From assembly GCA_037043455.1 (NCBI GenBank), contig JAWPHD010001818.1:62001-126000 (forward strand): a DNA stretch of 64,000 nucleotides, in the 5' to 3' direction. Origin of the DNA: Cyrtodaria siliqua (lineage: Eukaryota; Mollusca; Bivalvia; Adapedonta; Hiatellidae). Made by a program: the position numbers and the translations under genes. A model generated the notes under the pieces. That model saw only the letters and a list, made by a program, of their open reading frames with translations. It ran no database searches and was not told the origin of the DNA. Positions 10,590 to 22,138 of this stretch are shown here, piece after piece (the stretch's first letter is position 1; every line of letters starts with the position of its first letter).

Positions 10590-11712
10590 TGTTAGAATAC
10601 CCTCATTGATTTGCTTATTGCGTTGTTTTTGGTCACGCTGACAGATTCACGTCGTTTACGATTGGCTGGATCTACCCTAGGTCGACCACGTGGCTTTCTC
10701 GCTGTCTCTGCTGACATTGACCTACTTGTGTCATGAATGGGCTTACTACGATTTGGAGTAAGTGTACGTCTGATAATTGGATTTAGGATAGACGGTAACA
10801 CCTGAGATAGTTGGGATTGAGAGGCAGCAGCATTACTTGGGCTATCTGGCTGCATGGATGCTGAAATTACTGTTGGCAACTGTGTGTTCGCTGCAGGTCT
10901 GAATGGTGAGTTACTTTCAGGTATTTGCCCGTTGTTTGAGTGTGTGTTTACATCCGATGCTTTTCTAAGATGTATTGTTTATTTGTGACCGTGTTTGTTA
11001 TATATTCCTATTTACTGTTGATTTTGTCGGTTGCCCTTTGGACCAATCACTGTGACGTACTTGTTGATGTACCTGTTGATGTTGACCTGATTGTTTTATC
11101 TATTGGTCATGTTGTTATTGTTGTTGTTGACCTGATTGTTCGCTTTGAGGGGGCTTGGCACCTAGGAGTGTTGTATTCCGTTTTAATGGCGTACGTGCAA
11201 TATCCTCCCAATTTGGAAATTCGTTCTCCACGATTTCGCCATTTACGGTGATTGCCGCCGGATATTTTAAGCGTAACTTTATATGGCTTTTATGTAGCTG
11301 TTTGAATATAGGCCACAGTTTCTTTCGTAGGCGGGTAATCTCGGTCGATTGCAAATCCTGTGTCTTTTAGATACTTTGCTCGGTTCATCACAAAATCTAC
11401 TTCAGAACTATATCTAAGTGAGCAGAGAATTGGACGTCTTGCCACACGACCAGGATTCCCTTGGTTTGTACCGGAACGTTTACGTTGACCGAGTATGTAT
11501 GCGTTAAGAATCGTAACATCTCCTGGACTAATGTCTAGGTAATCGGACATACAGTACCTTACCTCCTTCACACAATCTTCCTTATCAGGTTGTTCAATGA
11601 AGCCATATAACAGAAAGTTATTGGAGCGGTTGCGTGTTTCAAGATCAATAATTCTGTAGGTTAGATTTTGGATATTTTTTGGATTTTCATCGAGGTGAAT
11701 TTCAGTTCAAAC
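10590..11712 (-). pseudogene. LINE ORF1 (transposase-22-like nucleic-acid-binding protein), decayed
   Basis: Minus strand from about 11705: IQNLTYRIIDLETRNRSNNF then LLYGF (typical of L1-type ORF1 'E-x-R-x-R-x-N-N' starts), DYLDISPGDVTILNAYILGQ, a basic linker, YLKDTGFAIDRDYPP, LRKKLWPIFKQLHKS and LKYPAAITVNGEIV. A Gln/Asn-rich and then Ser/Pro-rich region follows, with a basic tail RKPRGRPRVDPANRKRRESV ending at 10592. At least two frame changes interrupt it. It sits just upstream of the endonuclease fragment in the same orientation, so both belong to one ORF1-ORF2 LINE. The family role is RNA binding and chaperoning in the retrotransposition particle. Confidence 0.75.
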
Positions 11713-12484
11713 AACCCGCTCGCTCGTGGCATATCGTAACATATTCATCATAAGAAAGCTATTTTGAGCAATGTTTCATCAGTCTGTTTAATACTTTTGC
11801 GATATCATTCCGTTCGTTTGGTTTCTTTTATCGCCCTCGTGTATCTGTATGTGTTTAGTGTAGTTTCACTACCAATCCATCATCAACACTAATCAATCGA
11901 AAACCTTAAGACGTCATCCAATCCAAGCTTTATCATATATAGATAGTTGACAATTAATGTAATGTGACTGCATGCAATCTTGAAGAATTATGGATGAACA
12001 TCATATTACAGATACAATTAATATAAAGATGTTTCATATTAAATGTGCGATTGATTGCACTAACATGAAGCTCGTGTTTCGCCTGTTTTAATTATTTGAT
12101 TTTTACATTCGAGCAATGGATGCCTATTCGGGTTTCGTTTTTATAAATAATAATTATAATCTTTAACAATTAGTATATAGTTTTTGAATATACGATATGT
12201 TAGTTATCAAAAGAAACCTAACCAACCATTGACCAATAATTTGATGTACCTATACATTCTGGTATGTGATAAACTCGGTCTTGGTTGAAGTTCAACCAAG
12301 TTTACTGTTAAAATTAAGGTATCTACAGAGTGATTATTTTAAAACCCTGCACATTGTATGTCCATTAAAGAAAATTGATTGAATATATGTATCTTTCAAA
12401 ATCACAATCCTAAAAGTTATCGTCTTTTTACTCTGCCAAAGATTTTTATTTTACTATAGAACCTAATGATAGAAACCGAGTAAC
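11713..12484. other. No gene recognised
   Basis: AT-rich. It contains a small hairpin near 12279-12301 (CTTGGTTGAAGTTCAACCAAG). The LINE 5' end should lie here, but I cannot place it. Confidence 0.45.
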
Positions 12485-13046
12485 ACATAGTCTCGATCAT
12501 CCAGACCTCTCGCGAGACTTCTCTCAAAGAAGTCCAAACGATGGTCTGGAGTAAAGCTTCTTTAAAAATGTTGACATCAAAACGAGGTGTGTACAAAAAA
12601 AAATCACCGGCCTCTGATTGTTCAACTTCAGTTTGTTATGGAAATCCGTGGGAATCACCCCCTACGTCACGACGTCGTCAAAAAATACGTGACGTTACGC
12701 GCAATGTTGTGCAATAAAATTACTCTAAACATAGTCAGCGGATCACGATTAGTGCTAAAAATTAAATTTTAAACATCATTTGGTAAGATTATATTATGTT
12801 TTTAGAGAAACTACAATAAAACGAAGTTTATTGTGTATTTAATACGGACGTACGCACATCCCATTGGAACAAATTTTGCGCGTAATTCAACGTGCACTTT
12901 GATGTTGCAACCAAAATGACGTCACGTCGCAGTCAGTTTTGACGGTTGGCGCCGTCTATCGGTCAACAATTTTAAAGAACAGTGAGTCCAGACGCTCGCT
13001 AGCGCTCGCAGTCAGCCTGAGTGTGTCTGGATGATAGAGACTAAGT
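12485..13046. mobile_element. Terminal-inverted-repeat element, about 560 bp
   Basis: The left end near 12490 reads AGTCTCGATCATCCAGAC. The right end near 13022-13041 is its inverse with one change (GTCTGGATGATAGAGACT). The interior is more GC- and CpG-rich than its surroundings, with CCCCCTACGTCACGACGTCG. No transposase is seen, so it is a non-autonomous DNA element. Confidence 0.6.
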
Positions 13047-13631
13047 AACACAAGCTTTTTCACCTACTGAAAATAAGATAAAATCACAGCATCTCTGCAA
13101 TGGAAATGTGTAACCCAGTTTAGAAATTCAAGGAAAATATAAATACCAAAAACAACTAACTTTTATCTAAATTATCAGAGCCGTAGATAAGCAGAGTTAT
13201 TGAGTATTATATTCATACTTTATGACAAAATATATCTTTTTTTTAATTGTGAATATCTTTACTCATCAACTAACTACAAATACTCAAAACTTTTAAATAT
13301 CATGAGTATGAAATGTATGTATTTTCCTGTGGAACAGTTTATTTCATATTTAGTTGATGAAAGTCGTTCTAAGCATTGATGGTCTAATATTAGGGAACAA
13401 CGCCATACAGTGTTTCGTTTTGCTAATATGCTAAAACGTATTAAATGGATTCAAATCCATTTTGGTAGCATGAACTATTTAACAATGTTTTTTTTACTCT
13501 GAACGTGTTCCTTGTTACTCATTGATTTTGAATCAGATGAATAAATACTCATTGCAGTAAAAAAATATCTACAGCTCTGTCTATTTATATGGCAGAAGGT
13601 TTATTGTGGATATTTCAAATATTGACGCGTG
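13047..13631. other. No gene recognised
   Basis: AT-rich with only short reading frames. Confidence 0.45.
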
Positions 13632-13771
13632 CGCAACCCGAGATTAGAGGACATGAACGGCAGCCAGCTTTTTTTTCAGTACCGTTCATGAACAGTCTCA
13701 AACCGAGACTCCAATATTTGTTTGTATTTATCGTATTCAGCGATTTCCAAATATCTCATTTCATACTCTCT
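13632..13771 (+). repeat. Two-hairpin repeat, subfamily A (diverged)
   Basis: ATGAACGG and CCGTTCATGAACAGTCTC, with AAACCGAGACT, form the two stems. The tail runs to TCATACTC, as in the other copies. Confidence 0.65.
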
Positions 13772-13871
13772 TTTTTAACGTTAAAGATGATACTGTTATA
13801 AAACACTGAGGTGTAGTTTTAATCTTAGATATATTCTTCTAGATTGAAATCCATTTAAGCACTGGAAAAAG

Positions 13872-14125
13872 TTGATATAAAAAGCGAACAGGAAAATTAG
13901 CATTCAAGGACGACAGTCAACCACAAACACACACAGAAACAAAGAACGACTTTAAAGATGAATGAAAGGCAAGATAAGACATCAGAAACGCAAAAGGTCT
14001 TTCAATAGGGTTACCTCCTTGGAACGGTCTGTGTCAAAAAAAGCCACTGTGGGTTTAAACCAGGTTCTAGGGAGCACCAATTACTCTTACCCTATTTTCA
14101 TCCCAATAAAACGGGACAGTGTAAC
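13872..14125 (-). mobile_element. 3'-end fragment of RT element PL
   Basis: Reverse complement of the 8.1-8.6 kb 3' region. It begins at the element's 3' terminus (GCGAACAGGAAAATTAGC) and ends 5' near the GGGATGAAAATAGGG box. Confidence 0.8.
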
Positions 14126-14360
14126 CATAGTAATATTAATTGGATATTGATTAACTATGTTGGCGAGAAGTGAGAAAATTGCCGTCGTGCGTCAATGACC
14201 GGTGTGTGTCAAACCTCGCGCTTGCGCAGTCGCATAAAAAAGTACACTGTTAGTGGATTTTTTCCGGAGTAAGTTAATAATATGCGTGAATATGAAAATT
14301 CGGTCACGGAAGGTTCATGATATTTTACCCATAGAAGAGAAATATAGAATTAATTCTATG

Positions 14361-14557
14361 AGGTCCTCCCAGGGGGTCCATGCTCCCTTAAAATATGACC
14401 CTATGTTCCCTCCAAAACTATTTTGCTTAGTTCCCCAAAAATATTTTTCCAATGTTACATTGTTTCCAAAAAATATTACCAATAACAGACAATGTTCCCT
14501 TTTTCCCTAAAAATAAATGGTCATGTTCCCTTGTTCCTCAAAACCCCTGGGAGACCG
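14361..14557. mobile_element. Small foldback element, about 197 bp
   Basis: The left end GGTCCTCCCAGGGGGT pairs with the right end ACCCCTGGGAGACC (near 14545). The interior is rich in repeated TGTTCCCT words. Confidence 0.6.
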
Positions 14558-14623
14558 TCATCTATTGAAATAATAATTAATGACACTCGTGTCCAAAATG
14601 ATTGCGACAGGTGAAAGGTTTAC

Positions 14624-14866
14624 AATTACTTGTTCCCGCCTTAATTCCATTAACGGATATTTCGACAATAAAACATGTTTAAAATCATTTTTTATTGAAA
14701 AAAGTGTTAACCTGTGTTAAATTATCTATTAAACTTATAAATTTTACAATATGCAAACATTTTTAGCCGAAATAAGGTTTTATTTCATACCCCAGCCATC
14801 CACGTTTTCGCTTTTTGGAGAAGGGGTTGGATGGGGTATGAAAGTTAACATTCGGACCATGTAATG
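14624..14866 (-). mobile_element. MITE family M1, copy A
   Basis: Ends in GGACCATGTAATG on the right. The left terminus is diverged (AATTACTTGTTCC). It contains the diagnostic palindrome around CATACCCCAGCC and GGTTGGATGGGGTATG. Confidence 0.8.
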
Positions 14867-15511
14867 GTGATTGACTGACATTCTGTTTTTCGACATACCA
14901 TTAACATAAAGATAAACTGTTTCTTGCCATAAGAAAAGGTCAAAAACATATAGCGTTATTTGATATATTAAGATTGTTTACAATTGATATAATTCTCCAG
15001 AGTATTTCGGAATATGAAATTAGAAATAACTGTTTTGACGTAATGACACATATGGGAATGAATGAACAACTTGTCACACTAAAACCGTTTAGTTCAAGTT
15101 CCGGTACTTCATCAACAATAGTTATTTGACAACGTCATTTTACTCTACAGAAATGTTGTTAAACTAATAACAGTAAAGCAGGTGTGTGTCGGAGAATACA
15201 CATACCAATTACTTTATTAACCATACTCTTATGTGATGCAATGTCTAGACTATCTAAGAGTGTTCATTATAATAAAAGCTAAACCAATGTCATCGGACAG
15301 TAATCATAATAATTATGACAATCTGGCCAAAAATAAAACGGAGTCTAACGTGAAGTCTAACATACACATAGTGCTGGAGCAATGTAGTTGGTAATTTAAC
15401 AATAAGGTTATGCCTACTAGTTTTGGGAATATTGGATTGTTGTTAACTCTACGTGACGAATTGCAGTTTAGTTTTGTACAACTATGTTTCTTACTACCTG
15501 AAATATGAGTT
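14867..15511. other. No gene recognised
   Basis: AT-rich spacer between two M1 copies, with no coding exon seen. Confidence 0.45.
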
Positions 15512-15797
15512 CATTACGTGGTCCAACCTTAATTCCTTTAAGCGAAAGGAAAGCTTATATATTATTAAGCAGGATTTTATAACGGATATTTCGACAATAA
15601 AACACGTTTAAAAGATTTTTTACTGAAAAGGATGTGATAACCTGTTTAAAATTACCTATTAAATGTTTTAATTTTACAATATGCAAACTCTTTAAGCTGA
15701 AATGAAGGTTTTATTTCATACCCCAGCCAACCCCGTTTTCGCTTCATGGAAAAGGGGTTGGATGGGGTATGAAAGTTAATACTTGGACCACGTAATG
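15512..15797 (-). mobile_element. MITE family M1, copy B (near complete)
   Basis: 286 bp with perfect 13-bp terminal inverted repeats: CATTACGTGGTCC at 15512 and GGACCACGTAATG ending at 15797. It has an internal palindrome near 15718-15772. There is no coding capacity. Confidence 0.85.
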
Positions 15798-15933
15798 TGG
15801 TGTTCGCCAATATAATGATGATTAAGGAATATTGTAGAGAACCATAACATTTCTGTTAGTATTCCTTTAATAATGAAATTGCATATCAAAGTAAGTTGAT
15901 CGGGTTACTTTTCTGTCACGATCAATGTCAGAT

Positions 15934-16127
15934 ATTACACAATTGCAAGGACTCAACAATTAACTTCTCTGTAGAGATCGTGCATAATTGCATTAATCGA
16001 GGAAATGTAAGTTGAATTAGTCTAGCGGAATTACACAATTGCAAGGCGACACCAATTATCATCTCTGTAGAGATCGTGCATAATTGCATTAATCGAGGAA
16101 ATGTATAGTTGCATTAGTCTAGCGGAA
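15934..16127. repeat. Direct tandem duplication, about 97 bp x 2
   Basis: Units begin at 15934 and 16030 with ATTACACAATTGCAAGG and end with GTCTAGCGGA. The flanks are unique. Confidence 0.9.
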
Positions 16128-16214
16128 TTACCTTTTTATACGTTGCAATGAATGCCTCAGGTATTAAATCAGTGCTCAAGGATAATGCATTCTAAGGAAC
16201 TGAGCCGCAAGTAA

Positions 16215-16430
16215 ACAAACAGTATAACTGAAGACCTCATTTCCGGTTAACATGATTTCTCTTATAAATTGCCGCCATTTACAAGGTAAACTGACAACAG
16301 AAAAGAGAAACTATCACGTCGTAGTTGTGTTATGTGATAAATAGCATTTTACTTTCGTGACTGTATATTATAGACTCGTGGATAAAAATGCTTGGCAGAG
16401 CCTCGTATCCTATCATTATTAAATACACGG
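16215..16430 (+). repeat. Dispersed repeat R4, copy 1
   Basis: Matches the reverse complement of 21238-21430, including ATGATTTCTCTTA, ACTATCACGTCGTAG and AGAGCCTCGTATCCTATCAT. Confidence 0.8.
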
Positions 16431-16677
16431 TCACTCATGTAAGATCCTCTATATATAATCAGGTAGTTTCGATAATGTGGCTAGGAAGATATATGTCCTA
16501 TGGAGATATATCTTCGCATGATTTAAATCGTTATAAGATCCTTTATTCCTGGACATTGTTATAAATCACTAGAAGGAACGTAATTAATTACAGGTTAATG
16601 CATAGCTGAGCAGTGCCTTTCAGTGATAATAGTCCCCGGAGAATGATAATGTCCCGATGCCATGAATTTACCTTTTT

Positions 16678-17172
16678 ATTACATGTCTACCTAAATATAA
16701 GCTAAATTCAATGGGTTGTTTGACAGGACTGAAGGACTAAAGAGATCTTCAGAATGTTCATACTGACAGAATCCTCTTGTCAGAGTAGCCTACGGCGAGT
16801 AAAATCTATGCACAGACAAAAGTATGTTGCACAATGGAAATGATCAAAAAAAATTTTTTAAATGGTTGTGATAGTTGTACCGTTAGATTGAAAATAAGAT
16901 AAATAAGAAAATGTTTCATAGTTTATTGAAAACGGTCACATATTTTAAAAGTTATGGACAGTTAAAATTTGTAATTTTACCATGTCGAGTCTATGGACGT
17001 CGGAATTAACGTTGGTGACGTCACCGTTTTCAAACGGCAGGCCCATTATCATTATCGCTTTTTGGCCCTGCTGTGCGAGGGCCGAAATGCGTTAATGAGT
17101 CGAGAGAATTCATAATACAAAATGTTTAAAAGCAAATGTGTAACTATATTTAGGTAGACATGTAACAGCAAT
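16678..17172. mobile_element. Putative TIR element, about 495 bp
   Basis: TTACATGTCTACCTAAATAT at the left is repeated inverted at the right (ATATTTAGGTAGACATGTAA, 17150-17170). The interior has no reading frame of note. Confidence 0.5.
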
Positions 17173-17454
17173 CTATTATTAATGTGGATTAAGCTTCGCA
17201 GCCTGATCTGAAAAATAGAACTGAAATCTAATACTGTACTGCTCGAGACAAACCACTACAAGGATATGTAACAGTTACATCTAACGTCGAACATTTTTAA
17301 AGCAATTTTAAAATAATTCTAATTCCTGTTTAGCGACGATAAAAATCCACTGGTGTCTTAGCACAAACACTGTGTGTTATGTAACATGGGCTGGCATAAC
17401 TGTTTGGAAAACGTTCAGTTCGAAATAACATTTAGTGAATGTAGGTAAATTCAA

Positions 17455-17575
17455 CCTTTTTGTGTTTGTGATGTCTTATTTGGCCTTTTATTCATCTTTA
17501 CATTGTTTCTGTGTGTGTTTGTGGCTGACTGTCGTCCTTGAATGCTGCTTTTCCTGTTCGATTTTTATTTCATCA
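17455..17575 (+). mobile_element. 3'-end fragment of RT element PL
   Basis: TTTTTGTGTTTGTGATGTC through GACTGTCGTCCTTGAATGCT to TTCCTGTTCGATTTTTAT. Confidence 0.75.
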
Positions 17576-17654
17576 CATTTAATTGTAATTGGATGCATGA
17601 ATGCAATCGTATAAGCATTTAATTGTAATTTTCCATTATTATAATTACTATTAT

Positions 17655-17690
17655 TTTTGTTGTTGTTGTTGTTGTTGTTGTTGTTTTGTG
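17655..17690. repeat. (GTT)n microsatellite
   Basis: About ten uninterrupted TTG/GTT units. Confidence 0.9.
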
Positions 17691-18184
17691 TGACTACGTT
17701 TTAAAGATAAGTGTATAGTTTACTATCGCTGGCTACTGCTCATGAATTACTGTATGCACACGAATGATTTGAAATATAGGAATAAACATGATCTGGTGAT
17801 CTGGTACGAACGTATATCTTACATATTAATTTAATTAATAGCTGTGTGGATGGACAGGACTTGAATTTAAATCGATGTAATGTGTAGATAAAAAGGCCTG
17901 CGTGCCGTGACTCTAATTTAATATAAAACATGTGTATTTGCAGACATATCTACTAGGCGAATCTACTAGGCGAATACCAACATATTCCGCCTTGTAAGAA
18001 TAATAGTAAATGTTAATGCTATTCGACACGTATTGTTTACATGACTCGAATACTTGCTTTTGCAATATTTATCCAAATCGTGTTGGCATAACTGTATTGC
18101 TATATTACCAGACAGCATTTATTTCACCAATACTTTACTTTTGATATAACACTGTACATTTGGTATATAAAAGGAAAGCGAATC
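17691..18184. other. No gene recognised
   Basis: AT-rich. A 12-bp word (ATCTACTAGGCG) is directly repeated near 17948. Nothing else noted. Confidence 0.4.
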
Positions 18185-18231
18185 ATATACTAAAAGAAAA
18201 AAGAAACACATAATCAAAAAAATGCCTAACG

Positions 18232-18407
18232 TTATATAGAGTTTAATTAACATTGTTGAAGTGATACGGGAAATAATTTCCGAGTGAGAAAGATTCTTGC
18301 GATATAGAAACGAGTGCGTTTTCGCACGAGTTTCTATATCGCAAGAATATTTCTCACGAGTGAATTATTTTCCGTATCACGACAAAAATGTTAATTAAAC
18401 TATATAA
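18232..18407. mobile_element. Near-perfect foldback element, 176 bp
   Basis: Arms run from TATAGAGTTTAATTAACATT at the left to AATGTTAATTAAACTATA at the right. They include GATACGGGAAATAATT paired with AATTATTTTCCGTATC, and TTGCGATATAGAAACGAGTG around a 4-base loop near 18313. The high arm identity suggests recent origin or gene conversion. Confidence 0.85.
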
Positions 18408-18499
18408 TATATATTTTGTGATGAATTTCTTTCCAATCGTCTTTTGACACAAATATTCCTTCTTCTGTCACTCCTTTGGTTCCCGGGTGACCCCGTTTG

Positions 18500-18885
18500 G
18501 TCACGGGGCAAAGAATAGGGCCACTGCAGATCCCTTTGGAGGGGTAGGTAGAGGGGTAGAATCACCCCAAATTCATGTTCATTTTATCATTTTTTGTTCA
18601 TGTTCATTAAAGGTCTTCATCATGATCCCTGCATTGTTTCAGGTGCTATCTCGCTCGCATCAAAAGAGCAGTGGCAGAAAAACAATAACGTGGCTCCAGC
18701 GTAAATGGAGTTTCTACGATAGAATTTGCAGCAACTCTGCAGTTCAGGGTGGGAAGGTTCATTTTCCATATTTTATCTCGATGTACATGGAAGATGAGCC
18801 TGGCATGTTCATGCCTTTTAGGCACCATATAACCTTTTCATGTGCCTTAAAACCCCAATTCAATTCAATTCACTCCTTTGGCGAC
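18500..18885 (+). repeat. Dispersed repeat R1, longer copy
   Basis: Its first 160 bp match the window's first 176 bp in reverse complement. It continues with GCCTTTTAGGCACCATATAA and ends in a short AATTC/AATTCAATTC array near 18858-18872. Its long open frame is not conserved in the other copy and is not treated as a gene. Confidence 0.7.
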
Positions 18886-19554
18886 AGCGCGGAGTAATAT
18901 GATTACGTCAATTCGTGACGTAATATCGTGACGTCTATCGTTTAGTTCATAACATTTGGCTACTGTGCTATCTTGCGCACTAGGCGAGTTAGCACAGTAG
19001 AGGAAGGGATATGTTATAGATTTTCTCAAACTGGGAAATTTCTATAATTCATCACAGAATATATAATATACTACACTATTAGATACACCTAATTCTACTT
19101 AATATTTCAGATATGTCTCAACGTGTTTTGTACAAAAAGGGGTTACAACTAAAGGACAACTCTGTCACGTAGTAGACCTTTTAATCAAAGTTTACTTTGT
19201 TACACGAAATTCATAAACCTTGAAGTTTCGCTTGAAAAAGTTAAGCCATTTCAGTACTGTGTTTAATGTTAAGAGATTGCAAAGTTTAAAACCTAAGTTT
19301 GCTCACCTGCTTGAGTCAAATGCGCATTTTGTTGATAATGCAACTTTAAAGGAGTAACCATTGGTGTGTTCGGTACTGTTTAAACCTTCTTTCCGAAAAG
19401 ACAGGTCTAATATCGCCCTGTACCATTCGAATATTAAACATACAATATATAGCGGAAATACCCATTATGCCTTTTTTTTTTCCTTTCAGTATATAACACT
19501 CCGCGTGTTTTGAGTGCTTTAAACTGTGTGTTAACTTTGTGTTGTCGCACACTT

Positions 19555-19657
19555 TGCTTGAAAGTATTTTATTGTTGTTTGATTTAATTGCGTGCGTGCT
19601 ATAGGTGACTGTGTTCTGTAAATGTTACATTTCCTGTTTTTATCTTTGGTTGGAAAT
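19555..19657 (+). mobile_element. Diverged 3'-end fragment of RT element PL
   Basis: Ends in GTGTTCTGTAAATGTTACAT and then TTCCTGTTTTTATCTTT, a weaker match to the PL 3' terminus. Confidence 0.45.
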
Positions 19658-19949
19658 TAGGTATTTAAATCGAATAGGAAAAAGGTCCCTGAAAGGATTT
19701 TTTTTGGTATTAGAATGTAAAATATGGGATATATTTATATTATTTTAGGAAATGATGACATAATCGTTTAATTACAACTGTTAATTAAATAAGAAAATGG
19801 CATTGCCAGTAAAAATACATCTTTTGTAAACTGAAAATATTTGCCCTTTCTACCGTCAGTATTTCTTGTTCTCTATTGTCATCAAAGCAATAAATGAGCA
19901 GAATCAAACCCTAAGTGTTATTAAGGCCAACGAGTACACTGTTAAAAAA

Positions 19950-20262
19950 AAGTAGCATTCACGGAGCACAAACGACAATAACAACCAACAATAACAACCA
20001 ACAATAACAAACAACAATAACAAACATCAATAACAACCAACAATAACAACAATCAATAACAAACAACAATAACAAATAACAAACAACAATAACAAACAAC
20101 AACAATAACAAACAACAATAACAAACAACAATAACAAATAACAGTAACAAACAACAATAACAAACAACAATAACAAACAACAATAACAAACAACAATTAC
20201 AAGGATGAAAAAGGATAAATAGAAGCAGAATATGCGACACCACAAACAAGAAAGGATTGACA
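19950..20262 (-). mobile_element. PL 3' fragment expanded by an (AACAACAAT)n-type microsatellite
   Basis: Flanks AGTAGCATTCACGGAGCAC and GACACCACAAACAAGAAAGG are PL 3' sequence. Between about 19967 and 20205 lies a degenerate array of AACAACAATAAC and AACAAACAACAAT units. The array appears to have grown from the native ACAACAATAAC segment seen in the copy at 38490. Open frames through it encode only low-complexity Leu/Val/Cys strings. Confidence 0.7.
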
Positions 20263-20263
20263 A

Positions 20264-20549
20264 CACTACATGGTCCGAGTATTTACTTTCATACCCCATC
20301 CAACCCCTTCTCCAAGAAGCGATAACGGGGTTGGCTATGGTATGAAATAAAACCTTAATTTCGGCTAAAAAATTTGCATATTGTAAAATTAAAACAAGTA
20401 CATGTAATAGGTAATTTCAAACAGGTTATCGCATTTTTTCAGTAAAAAATGTTTTTAAAATATGTTTTATTGTCGAACTATCCGTTATAAAATCCTGCTA
20501 ATATAAGATTTCCCATCGCTTAATGGATTAAGGGCGGGACCACGCAATG
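20264..20549 (+). mobile_element. MITE family M1, copy C
   Basis: 286 bp. The left end is CACTACATGGTCC and the right end GGACCACGCAATG. The palindrome around CATACCCCATCCAACCCC is present. It abuts the PL/microsatellite fragment. Confidence 0.8.
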
Positions 20550-20626
20550 ATAGGGGAAGCGCCATGGAACGGTCAAGGGTATATATGCTGCTGGAGGTTA
20601 AAACTAGGGTGCACCAAATCTTGATA

Positions 20627-21112
20627 TATACTGAAGCGAAAAAGAAACCCAACACGGGAATTTCCGCTATATATTGTATATACTGCACACTTAATTCCAC
20701 ATATTCCAAAGAAATCCCAAGATGTTTTGTAAAACAGAAAGTTGCAGTTAGTTAGAAAAAAGACACCACTGTGATGTTGTAGACGTTTTAATCACAGTAC
20801 ACTTTGTAACAAGAAAATCATAAATGTTGAAGTTCATCTGAAGATAATTGAGCCTTTCAAATCTGTATTTAATGTAAAGGTTTTGCAAAATGTTGCATCC
20901 TAAGTTTGCTCACATGCTTAAGCCAAACGCGTACTCTGCCAATAATAAAACTTTGAAGGAATACTATGTGCAGTGTTATGTGTTGTTTTTAGTCTTTTTT
21001 TCCGAAAAGAATGATCTTACGTAGCCATGTACCATTCGATAAACAGCAGCATATTTTACATACAATATATAGTGGAAATTCCCGAGTTGCGTTTCTTGTT
21101 CGCTTCAGTACT
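20627..21112 (+). mobile_element. TIR element family R5, copy b (complete)
   Basis: The left end TACTGAAGCGAAAAAGAAAC, with GGGAATTTCCGCTATATA, is matched inverted by TATATAGTGGAAATTCCC and CGCTTCAGTACT at the right. The TIRs are about 45 bp and the total is 486 bp. No transposase is present, so it is non-autonomous. Confidence 0.75.
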
Positions 21113-21237
21113 GTACGCACTATATTGAATTCAATCATGCTGTTATTCTGGTTAACAGTCTACGTGTTTTGGAATGTGAAAAATATGGGAAAGTTAGATA
21201 ATTGGTAGATGTGTTCGCCGACGATTTTAATGAACGA

Positions 21238-21430
21238 GTTGGATAAAATGATAGGATACGAGGCTCTGCCTCGTTTCATCAAACGAGATTGTTAAAGCCA
21301 ATAATACACAGTCACGAATGTAATATTCTGTCTATCACATAACACACCTACGACGTGATAGTTTCACTTTAGCGTTGTCAATTTACCTTATATACGGCGG
21401 CAATGTGTAAGAGAAATCATGACGTCGTTT
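21238..21430 (-). repeat. Dispersed repeat R4, copy 2
   Basis: Reverse complement of 16215-16430. It contains a short hairpin CTCGTTTCATCAAACGAG near 21272. Confidence 0.8.
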
Positions 21431-22138
21431 TGTTGTTTACCTGACGTCGCTACGTAAGCGGCTGTAAATGCGTTGGCCTTGAAAATAATGTGACACCCAA
21501 ATTCAACATTATGTAAATTCATTTTATGAAGTAAGATTTCAAATAATAATTATAATAGTTTAGGTGTCTGAACGCATCGTTTGATAAACCATGCAAACAA
21601 TACCATGCAAACAATTTGGATTACTTGTTTTACTGTATACAAACACAGTGATTCGGTCCTCATTTGCATCTGTAATACACTAGTGTATTACGAGAAATAT
21701 GTCATGGCTTTATTGTACTCCCAGAAGCCATGTTATGTGATAAACATTGATGATTTTATTTCACGTTGATACCATTTTCGTAGCTAAACAAGCTGTTGTT
21801 GATGGAAGACAGTGGTGTCGTATTGGAACGGGAGTCAACAATCATGACACAGGTGGTGTGACTTTTGATTCCCTTATGTACCATTACTAGCAGAATACGC
21901 TTCGAGTTAGTTCATTGTGCCATTACTAGCAGAATACGCTTCGAGTTAGTTCATGATATTTATTTCCTCTGAGAATCTTATGAGCATAAAGTAATGTTGA
22001 TATAAACAATAACGATATGCGTCTTGACTGCAACACTTATCAAGTAAAAACAGAACGTCGATTAACTACGCATTGACACGATCGTGCCGACTGCCACGTA
22101 CGTCTTTAAGCGGATAACTGTTTGAATGATTTCCATCG
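21431..22138. other. No gene; contains a 39-bp tandem duplication
   Basis: Units at 21879 and 21918 share CCATTACTAGCAGAATACGC almost exactly. No exon is seen. Confidence 0.6.

Larger units (their letters stand above)
18185..19494 (+). mobile_element. TIR element family R5, copy a (with nested insertions)
   Basis: The 5' end ATACTAAAAGAAAAAAGAAA resembles copy e at 54502. The 3' end has TATAGCGGAAATACCC and then TTTCCTTTCAGTATAT. The body motifs CTCAACGTGTTTTGTACAAA and CTTTCCGAAAAGACAGGTCT are shared with the copies at 20627, 40135 and 54502. The foldback at 18232-18407 and repeat R1 at 18500-18885 lie inside, which explains the extra length over the 486-bp copy b. Confidence 0.65.

Noticed and set aside
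18487..18897. 136-codon plus-strand open frame
   Set aside because: It lies in dispersed repeat R1. The other copy at 1-176 does not preserve the frame.
19959..20299. Minus-strand Leu/Val/Cys-rich frames that look like membrane proteins
   Set aside because: They are translations of the (AACAACAAT)n microsatellite.
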